Positions 9,485 through 17,355 of a stretch of DNA of 64,000 nucleotides are shown in pieces. The stretch covers positions 1-64,000 of the forward strand of contig MAEX01000020.1 in NCBI GenBank assembly GCA_002013415.1. Direction: 5' to 3'. This DNA comes from Mycobacterium sp. D16Q14. Its GTDB lineage: Bacteria; Actinomycetota; Actinomycetes; Mycobacteriales; Mycobacteriaceae. The notes under the pieces were generated by a model. It had not been told where the DNA came from, ran no database searches, and worked only from the letters and a program-made list of their open reading frames with translations. How positions within the stretch are numbered: position 1 is the stretch's first letter; each line of letters opens with the position of its first letter. Both the position numbers and the translations under genes were made by a program.

Positions 9485-10282
9485 GTGTTCCGGGCCGTGT
9501 GGGGTCTACTGCTCGCGATGGCGATCATGTTCGCGGTCAATCCGGTATTACTCGCCATCATCGTCCTGATGATCTCGCGGCCTCAGCCGGTGCAGAATCT
9601 GGCCGCCTACTGGATTGGCAGCATGATCGTGAGTCTTGCGGGCCTGCTGATACCGCTGATGGTGCTACACGTAGCACCATCAGTTCGCACCTTCGTGGAA
9701 GATATGGCCGGGCCGGGTAACAGCATTACCACCCGGCTGGTCAATCTCAGCATGGGCGTTCTCATGCTGTCCATCGCAACGCTCATGGCAGCACGCTCGG
9801 TCCGTCAGCGAATGCGTGTGCGAGTGGCGGCGGGCGACCCCTCGGACCGGACACGTGATGCACATACGCCAAGCCCCATCACATCCCCGTTCGGCACCCT
9901 CCAGGACCAGGACGCGGAGCGGGGTTCCATGTTCCGGCGGCTGCTCCGCCGACTCCAAAAAGCCTGGGAAGACGGGGCGTTATGGGTCGCCTTTGTGTTC
10001 GGCCTGGCCGGATTACCGCCCCCCATGTTGGTGGTCTTCGTGCTCACCCCCATCGTGGCCTCGGGTTCCCCGATCGGAACCCAGGTCATCGCCGTCATCC
10101 TGTTCGTCTTTGGAATGTTCACGGTGGTTGAGATCACCCTCGTCAGCTATGTGGTCGCGCCCACGAAAACCCTTGCGGTACTGCGGCCAATGCATGATTG
10201 GGCACTGGCCCACCGCCGCCAGGTGCTGATCACCATATTCTCAATCGCTGGAATCATTCAGGTAGTCAACGGTATTGCCTAA
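9485..10282 (+). CDS. Gap/Sap-like lipid-addressing membrane protein (copy 2)
   Basis: A 265-residue paralogue of the preceding gene. It shares ISRPQPVQNLAAYWIG, the arginine-rich loop segment (RRLLRRLQKAWEDGALWVAF) and LVSYVVAPTKT near the C-terminus. The start is GTG at 9485. The two genes are separated by 121 bp and clearly arose by tandem duplication, but have diverged substantially, suggesting distinct partners or a heteromeric complex. Both run opposite to the biosynthetic genes around them. Gap proteins are known to be required for surface exposure of GPL; the exact molecular activity of the family is not established. Confidence 0.82.
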   Translation: MFRAVWGLLLAMAIMFAVNPVLLAIIVLMISRPQPVQNLAAYWIGSMIVSLAGLLIPLMVLHVAPSVRTFVEDMAGPGNSITTRLVNLSMGVLMLSIATLMAARSVRQRMRVRVAAGDPSDRTRDAHTPSPITSPFGTLQDQDAERGSMFRRLLRRLQKAWEDGALWVAFVFGLAGLPPPMLVVFVLTPIVASGSPIGTQVIAVILFVFGMFTVVEITLVSYVVAPTKTLAVLRPMHDWALAHRRQVLITIFSIAGIIQVVNGIA

Positions 10283-10312
10283 AGCGGTGAGGTGACATGC
10301 GGGAGACTCACG

Positions 10313-11269
10313 TCATGCCCATGTCCCGCGTCTCCCATGAGCAGTCGCCATGACCTCGTAGATCAGCTTCATCATCGACGGGCGGGTGCGCCGACTCAGC
10401 TTGTGGAATCTCTGGTAATCCTCGACCATTGCCCGGAAGCCGCGTTCGCTTACCCGATACGACTCCAAGACCTGTTCCAATGCCGACTGGTCCCAGGGTT
10501 CATCCGCAGCAGCCGCACGGAGCGTTTGATAAACCACGGACATCCAGTCCGTCCCAAAGGGCTCTGTCACTGGGCCACAATATTTCTGGCGTCGAAGGTC
10601 GGTTTCGAGAAACTCGTCGATCGCTGCCTCGTCCCGGGTGTCCAGGTCGAGCCCGAGCGCCACCGAGATTCGTTTCATTTCCCGGCGCCAATCCTCAAGG
10701 AGGTTGGCGTACCCCACGAACACGCGCGGCACATCGCGAGTGTTCACCTCAGCCAACAGATTGAACTTGAGCCACAACGCACTCGAGAACTCCGGCGACG
10801 CGGCCGCCTGGGCCGCAACTGAGGCGATGACCTCCGTCGGGTGACGCACCGCGACCACTGTCGCCACGTCGTATCCGGCCAGCCGAGTCGCCTCAAACCA
10901 CATGTCGGACAGAAGATTTATCCTCGGGTCCTTGATGATCAGCATCGGCGCAGGCGGCAACGAGGCAAGATATGCGCGGATCTCGGCGATACACGCAGTC
11001 TTCTCACCAGCATCGAACCCACCCTCTTCTTGGAGACGTAAGGTGGTGTCGAATCTGGAGCTGCCGTTCCGATGCAAGATCCTCTCGTTGAGGATGATGG
11101 CTTTGCGTGGCTCCCAATAGCCCCGCGGATTGGCCTGGTTCGCACCCGCGAGCGCGGGAGGTAGCGCACCGCCGCATAGCGAGAGCGCCCGGGTAATCGC
11201 CGATGTACCGGACCTCGCCATACCCATGACAAAAAGAGCTACCGGGCGGGACCGTCCGTCCGCGGTCAC
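10313..11269 (-). CDS. Sulfotransferase family protein
   Basis: A 318-residue P-loop sulfotransferase. The PAPS 5'-phosphosulfate-binding loop is GMARSGTSAI near residue 16, and a 3'-phosphate-binding segment follows near residue 140 (VVAVRHPTEVIAS). These enzymes move sulfate from PAPS to a hydroxyl group. The start is GTG at 11269. In this setting the natural acceptor would be a sugar or fatty-acid hydroxyl of the lipopeptide, since sulfated GPLs are known in some mycobacteria. That link is inference. No PAPS-making genes are nearby. Confidence 0.82.
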   Translation of the reverse strand: MTADGRSRPVALFVMGMARSGTSAITRALSLCGGALPPALAGANQANPRGYWEPRKAIILNERILHRNGSSRFDTTLRLQEEGGFDAGEKTACIAEIRAYLASLPPAPMLIIKDPRINLLSDMWFEATRLAGYDVATVVAVRHPTEVIASVAAQAAASPEFSSALWLKFNLLAEVNTRDVPRVFVGYANLLEDWRREMKRISVALGLDLDTRDEAAIDEFLETDLRRQKYCGPVTEPFGTDWMSVVYQTLRAAAADEPWDQSALEQVLESYRVSERGFRAMVEDYQRFHKLSRRTRPSMMKLIYEVMATAHGRRGTWA

Positions 11270-11463
11270 GAGTACGACCTTGCGATGGATAGAGCGCGCA
11301 GCGCAGGAGTGTCGTGTCGCATCATGAGATCCTCCAGCGGTAGACCGCCCGATCCTGCCGGGGCATGCGATCAGAACGAGTTACGAGGCGTAATAGACTG
11401 TCGCACATTGAATCATGCGTCCGCAGCAAATGTGACGGCATCAAGCGGCTTTCCCTAATGTGG

Positions 11464-12249
11464 TCACGGCGGTAGTACGGACGGACGACTCGCGACCACC
11501 ACCGTTGGCCCCAGTACCCCGCGGGTCCGGAACTCGATGGCGATGGCGGGATCTGCATGATGGGCCAGCGCGCGCAGTGCCGACGGGCTGTAGGCACGAA
11601 GGGAACTGATAAACCCGTCGTGCTGCAATGGCGAGATCTTGACGAGTGGCAGCACCACGGCCAATAACGCGATGTGAAGCGCCACCGGCGGCCTGGGCAG
11701 GTCGACGATCAAGAACTTCCGCGCCGCACGTGTCCCCGACGCGAACACCTGGGCGGCAAGATCAGGTGGAAGATGATGCAGCGACAAGGCAAAGACCGCG
11801 AGATCGTATTGCTCGTCCATGACATCGATTGCGGTGGCATCCATCTCTCTTACCGTTACGCGGGGGTGACTGCCCAGGTCACTGGCGGCCGCCGCTGCCA
11901 CGAACGCGGGATCGATGTCGGTGACCGTCACCTCGGCGCTGGGATGCATCTCCAGCAGCTTCCGTGACAACCCCCCAAGTCCTGCGCCAAGTTCGAGGAT
12001 CTTCGGCGAACGCACACCCGCCACCTCAAGGAGCGCAATTCGGGCGCATTTCTCGTGTACACCGATCCACCGTCGCCGCCCTGCTCGATCAAGCGCGGAC
12101 ATGACCTTGTGCTTGAGATCATCGACGTCATCGCGGTCCAGGTACTCCAGGCGGCTGGTCTGCAACCGTCTGTCCAGCCACGAGGCATCCGGACCGCCCC
12201 GAGGCATACTCGAAATATTGAGGACTCTGTTCTCCACGTAGAACATCAT
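11464..12249 (-). CDS. Class I SAM-dependent methyltransferase
   Basis: A 261-residue protein with SAM motif I ILELGAGLGGLSRKLLE near residue 79, an acidic TVTDIDPAF at the end of strand 2, and a later VFALSLHHLPPDLA motif. The N-terminal 60 residues are basic and lack a known domain. The C-terminal part has a hydrophobic stretch (ALHIALLAVVLPLV) that could bind lipid or membrane. It starts at ATG 12249, divergent from the acyltransferase gene, and is separated from the sulfotransferase downstream by about 190 bp. It is probably an O-methyltransferase for a lipid or sugar of the local product, but the substrate is unknown. Confidence 0.78.
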   Translation of the reverse strand: MMFYVENRVLNISSMPRGGPDASWLDRRLQTSRLEYLDRDDVDDLKHKVMSALDRAGRRRWIGVHEKCARIALLEVAGVRSPKILELGAGLGGLSRKLLEMHPSAEVTVTDIDPAFVAAAAASDLGSHPRVTVREMDATAIDVMDEQYDLAVFALSLHHLPPDLAAQVFASGTRAARKFLIVDLPRPPVALHIALLAVVLPLVKISPLQHDGFISSLRAYSPSALRALAHHADPAIAIEFRTRGVLGPTVVVASRPSVLPP

Positions 12250-12578
12250 GGATCACCGCGGCGCCGCTCGACATGCCAGTCGTAAAATCAAATGCAGTGC
12301 AGGGCATGAAAACTGCAATGTCGATCCAGTTACTCCGCCACAGACCGTGCGGAGATCTGGGTCCACTCGTCCGTCAGATCCGTCGATGGCCGCGGCGAAA
12401 CAGATTTCGCCACAACCTGTCCGCCAAACGGCTAAGCTCCCGACCTATTCGGTTGATAGAGCTCGACTGGGCGCCTGGCAGTACGCGATTGCAAACTGGA
12501 CCACGCTTATCCCCAAATCCATTGCCGCCCACGGTGCAAAATCGCAAGCGCACGGCAGGAAACGAAGGAGTCTGACTG
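12250..12578. other. Divergent promoter region, no gene seen
   Basis: About 330 bp between the divergent methyltransferase and acyltransferase genes. No open frame here has coding character. I see no strong palindrome or terminator; it presumably carries both promoters. Confidence 0.5.
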
Positions 12579-13988
12579 GTGCCTGGGCCGATACGTCGGG
12601 TGCGAGAGTCCCTGAGCAGGCGCCAAGCCGCCAAAGATGCTGCACGGCCGGATAACCGCCTCGCACTGGCGGATGAGGCATTGCTGGCAGAGCATCACGC
12701 CGCCGACATGAACGTGATCATCCAAGTTACGTGGCTGTATGGGCACGCCATCGATCTCGACGCTTTACGGCGCTTCCATCACAATCTTGGCCAGGGTTTG
12801 TTGGGTCGGCGCATCGAACGTCCAGCACTGCCGATCGCCCGGCATCGCTGGGTGGCGGATCCGGGTTCGTCGGATATCGATGTCGCTCAACACACCCGGC
12901 CGCGCACCGAGTTCAGCGACTGGGTTGACGAACGTTCACAGGTGCGCATCGACCCTGAGTCGGGTCCCGGCTGGCACATCGGCGTCCTTCCTCTTGACGA
13001 CGGCACGACCGCGATCAGTCTGGTGCTCTCGCACAATCTGATCGACGGCCTCGGGCTTGCTCTTGTCATAGTCGAAGCAGCCCTGGGCAGGACACGAGAT
13101 CTTGGCTATCCAACACCGACGTCCCGCGCTCGGCTGCGCGCACTGGGCCGGGATGCACGCGAGACGGCTCGGGATGTACCCAAGGTCGCCCGGGCCCTTC
13201 TGGCGGCGGGAAAACTGGCCAGAAAGCAGGCGCGCGACAAGAGGGAGACCGAGCAATCACCGGCGCCGTTGCCTGTTCACGAGGTCGTCCCCGACGACGT
13301 CGTCCTTGTGCCGGCCATCACGATCTACGTCGATTTGGAAGACTGGGATGCCCGCGCGGACGCTCTAGCCGGAGCGAGTCACACTCTCGCGGCGGCCTTC
13401 GCTGCCCGCTTTGGCGAGCGCATCGGGCGTGGACGTACCGACAAGGGCACCGTCACTCTGCAGATACCCATCAGCGAGCGCACCGCGGACGACACGCGCG
13501 CAATGGCACTGTCCTATGCGCGCGTCAGCATCGACACCACCTCGCTCACTACGGATCTGCGAGACATTCGATCCACCATCAAGCAGACACTAGCGGCGAT
13601 GAAGGAGGAACCAGACGAATCAAAGCAGCTCCTGTGGCTGCCGTCATTCTTGCCCAAACGAACACTGAAGCGGATGGTCGCCAGGCTGCCCGCCGACCCT
13701 GACCAGTCGGTGTTCTGCTCCTATCTAGGCGATCTCAGCTCGATGATCGGGTATCCCGCCGGGACACTCGCCGACTTCCAGAACGCACGCGCGACCGGAC
13801 AACGCGAAAGGCGCCAGCTGCTTGAGCGCACCGGCGGTCGAATGTTCATCCTCTCGGGGCGCCTCAACGGAAAGATCTTCATCAGCGTCGGCGCCTACCA
13901 ACCGGGTGGGAAGAACACCAAGGAGGCCTTACACGAACTGGCCGAACTCACGCTGGCCGATTTCGATCTGACCGGTGAGATTCACTGA
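12579..13988 (+). CDS. Condensation-superfamily acyltransferase (WS/DGAT- or PapA-like)
   Basis: A 469-residue protein with the architecture of wax-ester-synthase/DGAT-type acyltransferases. The catalytic region reads LSHNLIDGLG near residue 150, so the usual HHxxxDG is present only as H-x3-D-G with a serine in place of the first histidine. The second-half motif region around residue 375 (VFCSYLGDL) differs from the SNVPG of triacylglycerol-forming enzymes. Such enzymes move an acyl chain from CoA or a carrier protein to a hydroxyl. Given the setting it could acylate a sugar of the lipopeptide, like PapA/Atf proteins, rather than make storage lipid. The start is GTG at 12579, in a GGTG context. 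Family call is good; substrate is inference. Confidence 0.75.
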   Translation: MPGPIRRVRESLSRRQAAKDAARPDNRLALADEALLAEHHAADMNVIIQVTWLYGHAIDLDALRRFHHNLGQGLLGRRIERPALPIARHRWVADPGSSDIDVAQHTRPRTEFSDWVDERSQVRIDPESGPGWHIGVLPLDDGTTAISLVLSHNLIDGLGLALVIVEAALGRTRDLGYPTPTSRARLRALGRDARETARDVPKVARALLAAGKLARKQARDKRETEQSPAPLPVHEVVPDDVVLVPAITIYVDLEDWDARADALAGASHTLAAAFAARFGERIGRGRTDKGTVTLQIPISERTADDTRAMALSYARVSIDTTSLTTDLRDIRSTIKQTLAAMKEEPDESKQLLWLPSFLPKRTLKRMVARLPADPDQSVFCSYLGDLSSMIGYPAGTLADFQNARATGQRERRQLLERTGGRMFILSGRLNGKIFISVGAYQPGGKNTKEALHELAELTLADFDLTGEIH

Positions 13989-13996
13989 CGCATCGC

Positions 13997-14012
13997 GTGC
14001 CCGCGCGGGCAC
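13997..14012. terminator. GC-rich palindrome between convergent genes
   Basis: The sequence GTGCCCGCGCGGGCAC is a perfect 16-bp palindrome lying between the convergent acyltransferase and haemophore-like genes. It can form a hairpin and may act as a bidirectional terminator, though no T-tract follows. Confidence 0.45.
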
Positions 14013-14039
14013 ATTAAAGAAGCTGGCGCTCCGCCCGTT

Positions 14040-14378
14040 TCAGAAGTTGTGACAGGTCCGGTAAGCCTGTTCCATTACTCCGAGGTACGGCTGAAAGGCC
14101 GGAGCATTTGCCACATCTTGGGCCGTCTGTGCCCGCTTCTCCGGACCGGCCGCCAGGAATTCACGGAGGCCGCGCTGCAGTATCGGCGACTGGGAGAACG
14201 CCTTACCGAATTGCGGGTCCTGGGCATTGAGTGCCGCTACCACTTGCGGATAACTGCACGTGGTGTTGATGGCGGAGTCCAGATCTGGGTCCGCGGAGGC
14301 GATCCCGGCGGCGCTGGCCAACGACAATGCCAGTGCCCCCAACCCGACAGACAGTTGGGTCAGTGATGGACGAAACAT
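14040..14378 (-). CDS. Secreted haemophore-like small protein
   Basis: A 112-residue secreted protein. It has a signal peptide (about residues 1-29, cleaved near ASA-DPDL), then a short helical domain with cysteines in TTCSYPQVVAAL and RTCHNF near the C-terminus that likely form a disulfide. This pattern matches the mycobacterial haemophore-related family that includes Rv0203. Family members bind haem weakly, but many have no tested function. It starts at ATG 14378 and sits just downstream of the mmpL operon on the same strand, about 75 bp after the second mmpL. It may be a periplasmic accessory factor for the exporter. Confidence 0.75.
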   Translation of the reverse strand: MFRPSLTQLSVGLGALALSLASAAGIASADPDLDSAINTTCSYPQVVAALNAQDPQFGKAFSQSPILQRGLREFLAAGPEKRAQTAQDVANAPAFQPYLGVMEQAYRTCHNF

Positions 14379-14453
14379 CTATGTAATTCCTTTCATACCA
14401 ATACTTTTTGCTTCAATCCGGCCCTTGTGGGCCAGGTCCAATCCCACCCGAAG

Positions 14454-17315
14454 TTAGGCATCTTGCACGACCAACGGTCGGGGTCCCGCAGAGTCTTGTT
14501 GCACTCCGGCCGGGCGTTTGAGCACCCGCTGCGGCCACCAGAACCACCGCCCCAACAGCGCGGCGATCGCCGGCGTCATAAACGCGCGCACCACCAACGT
14601 GTCGAACAACAGGCCGATCCCGATCGTGGAGCCAACCTGCCCGATAACGCGCAGATCGCTGACCACCATGGACAACATCGTGAACGCGAACACCAAACCC
14701 GCAGAGGTCACCACCTTGCCGGTCCCGCCCATCGCCCGAATGATCCCCGTATTGATCCCAGCGCCCAGCTCTTCTTTCATCCGCGACACCAACAACAGGT
14801 TGTAATCAGAACCCACCGCCAACAAGATGATCACCGACATCGCCAGCACGAGCCAGTGCAACTCGATACCAAGAATGTTCTGCCAGATGAGCACCGAAAA
14901 GCCGAACGCCGCACCCAGCGAAAGTGCCACTGTCCCAACGATAACCAGCGCAGCGACAAAACTTCGCGTCATGACCAGCATGATGCCGAAAATCAGACAG
15001 AGCGCAGCCACACCGGCTATCAACAGATCGTAAGCGGACCCGTCGCGTAGGTCTTTGAAGGTCGCGGCGGTGCCGGCGAGATGGATCTGAGCGTTTTCCA
15101 GCGGCGTCACTTTGAGCGCCTCTTCCGCCGCCGTCCGCACCGCGTCCACCCTCGACAGACCTTCCGGTGTACCCGGATCGCCCCGGTACGTCAGGATCAG
15201 CCGAACAGCCTTCCCGTTCGGCGAAAAGAACAGGGACATAGCCCGTTTGAAGTCCTCGTTCTCGAAGACCTCCGGAGGCAGGTAGAACGAGTCGTCGTTC
15301 TGGGCACCATCGTAAATCTTTCCCATCGCGGTCGCGTTCGCCGCCGTTTGATCGATCAGGGAAAAGATCCCGGACATGGTGCTGTGCATCGTCAGCATCA
15401 TGGCGCGCATTGACTTCATGGTCGCGATCATCGGTGGGAAGAGAGCGATCAACTCCCGCTGATACCCATTCATCTGCTCCACGCGTTCGAGGATCTGGTG
15501 CGTCCGAAGACTGAGCTGGTCAGTGCCGTCGAGCGCCTGAAATACTGATCTGATCGCGAAGCAAATCGGAATCGTCTCGCAGTGCTTCTCCCAGTACAAA
15601 TAGTTGCGAAGGGGCTTAAAGAAGTCATCGAAGTTGGCGATGTAATCCCGTAGCCGATCGACGGTCGCCGTCAGCTCCCTGTTCATGAGGACCGTCTCAT
15701 TGGTGATGTCGGAGATGCTGCTCATCAGCTCGTAAGTGTGCTGCATTTGGTTGATCATCTTCGTGGTGTCATCGGCCTGTTTCAGCATGTCGTCCACGCG
15801 TTCTTTTCCAAACGGCAGGATCTGCAGCATGCCAGCGCTTTGCAGGCTGATCTGAAACGGTATGGAAGTGTGCTCGATAGGGCTTCCCTCTGGCCGAGTA
15901 ATGCTCTGCACCATAGAAATACCAGGAACGGCATAGAGCCCCTTGGCAAGTTTGTGGAGCACCACGAAGTCTGCCGGATTACGCATATCGTGGTCCGCCT
16001 CGAGAATCAGGACATCGGGCGTCATTCGCGACTCAGGGAAGTGCCGCTCAGCGGCCGCGTACCCCATGTTGGCGGGGATGTCTCGGGGGACATACAGCCT
16101 GTCGTCGTAGCTTGTCTGATACCCCGGAAGTGCCAGCAGCCCAATAAGTCCGACCGCGCACGCCCCGGCAAGGATTGGTCCGGGCCATCGAACGATCGCC
16201 GTGCCAACCCACCGCCAGCGGCGGACCATCATCTTCCGTTTGGGCTCAAACAGCCCGAAACGACTCCCTAGACCAATGACGGCCGGAACGAGCGTGACAG
16301 CCACCGCAACCGCGACGGCCATACCCACCGCAGCGGGAATGCCCATGGTCTGGAAGTAGGGCAGCCGGGTGAAGCTGAGGCAGAAGATCGCGCCCGCAAT
16401 CGTCAATCCCGATGCCACCACCACCTTCGCGACACTGCTGTAGGTGGTGTAGAACGCCGTCTCCCGGTCTTCGCCGGACTGCCTGGCCTCCTGATAGCGG
16501 CCCATGAAGAATATGCCGTAGTCCGTTCCCACCGCGATGCCGAGCGACACCAAAAGATTCACTGAGAAGGTTGAAAGTCCAATAACCCCATGGTCTCCCA
16601 ACAACGCGACGATACCTCGAGCCGCCTGTACCTGTATGCCCACCATGACCAACAGCAGGATTACGGTGACCATCGAGCGGTATACAAAGAGCAGCATCGT
16701 GAGGATCACCACGAGCGTCACCACAGTGATTTTGATGATGGACGTGTTGCCGGCGTGGTTCATATCCGTCACCAAGGGCGCGGGGCCCGTGACATAGGCC
16801 TGTACGCCGGGCGGGGGTGACGACCGTTCCACGATGTCCCGGACGGCCTCCACGGACTTGTTCGCCAGGGCCTGGCCTTGGTTGCCCGCGAGGTTGACCT
16901 GGACGTAGACGCTCTTACCGTCGGCGCTCTGCACACCCGTCGCGGTAAGAGGGTCACCCCAATAGTCCTGGACATGCTGTACATGTGCGGTGTCCGACCT
17001 CAACTGGCGAACTAAGTTGTCGTAATAGCCGTGTGCGTCATCACCGAGCGGTTGCTGACCTTCCAGCACGATCATCGCCACGCTGTCGGAGTTCGATTCT
17101 CCGAAGACCTGCCCCATGCGCTGCATCGCCTGGAACGACGGCGCCGCTTGGGGAACCAGGGACACTGAGCTTTCCCGCCCGACTTGTTCCAGTGACGGAA
17201 CGGCAAAGGTCACAACGGCGATGACCGCCAGCCAGCCAAGGATGATCGGCACCGACAGCCGACGGATCAGCCGGGCCACCAACGGTGGCCGGTTGACCAT
17301 CCGGTGAATACTCAT
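14454..17315 (-). CDS. mmpL: MmpL-family RND transporter (second mmpL of the operon)
   Basis: A 953-residue RND-superfamily lipid exporter with about 12 membrane segments and two large periplasmic domains. The conserved Asp-Tyr pairs of the proton relay are present in GTDYGIF near residue 266 and GSDYNLL near 836. The second periplasmic domain carries the MmpL4-type insertion with methionine- and glutamine-rich helices (residues about 490-680) and a conserved WEKHCETIPICFAIRSVF. It starts at ATG 17315, 40 bp after the first mmpL. Its last third is almost identical at DNA level to that gene, including a 197-bp perfect match. Together with MmpS it should export the lipopeptide precursor, as MmpL4a/b do for GPL. 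Confidence 0.93.
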   Translation of the reverse strand: MSIHRMVNRPPLVARLIRRLSVPIILGWLAVIAVVTFAVPSLEQVGRESSVSLVPQAAPSFQAMQRMGQVFGESNSDSVAMIVLEGQQPLGDDAHGYYDNLVRQLRSDTAHVQHVQDYWGDPLTATGVQSADGKSVYVQVNLAGNQGQALANKSVEAVRDIVERSSPPPGVQAYVTGPAPLVTDMNHAGNTSIIKITVVTLVVILTMLLFVYRSMVTVILLLVMVGIQVQAARGIVALLGDHGVIGLSTFSVNLLVSLGIAVGTDYGIFFMGRYQEARQSGEDRETAFYTTYSSVAKVVVASGLTIAGAIFCLSFTRLPYFQTMGIPAAVGMAVAVAVAVTLVPAVIGLGSRFGLFEPKRKMMVRRWRWVGTAIVRWPGPILAGACAVGLIGLLALPGYQTSYDDRLYVPRDIPANMGYAAAERHFPESRMTPDVLILEADHDMRNPADFVVLHKLAKGLYAVPGISMVQSITRPEGSPIEHTSIPFQISLQSAGMLQILPFGKERVDDMLKQADDTTKMINQMQHTYELMSSISDITNETVLMNRELTATVDRLRDYIANFDDFFKPLRNYLYWEKHCETIPICFAIRSVFQALDGTDQLSLRTHQILERVEQMNGYQRELIALFPPMIATMKSMRAMMLTMHSTMSGIFSLIDQTAANATAMGKIYDGAQNDDSFYLPPEVFENEDFKRAMSLFFSPNGKAVRLILTYRGDPGTPEGLSRVDAVRTAAEEALKVTPLENAQIHLAGTAATFKDLRDGSAYDLLIAGVAALCLIFGIMLVMTRSFVAALVIVGTVALSLGAAFGFSVLIWQNILGIELHWLVLAMSVIILLAVGSDYNLLLVSRMKEELGAGINTGIIRAMGGTGKVVTSAGLVFAFTMLSMVVSDLRVIGQVGSTIGIGLLFDTLVVRAFMTPAIAALLGRWFWWPQRVLKRPAGVQQDSAGPRPLVVQDA

Positions 17316-17355
17316 GCGGTCGTCGCCAGGCAGTAGATAGAGGCATCCATCGCGG

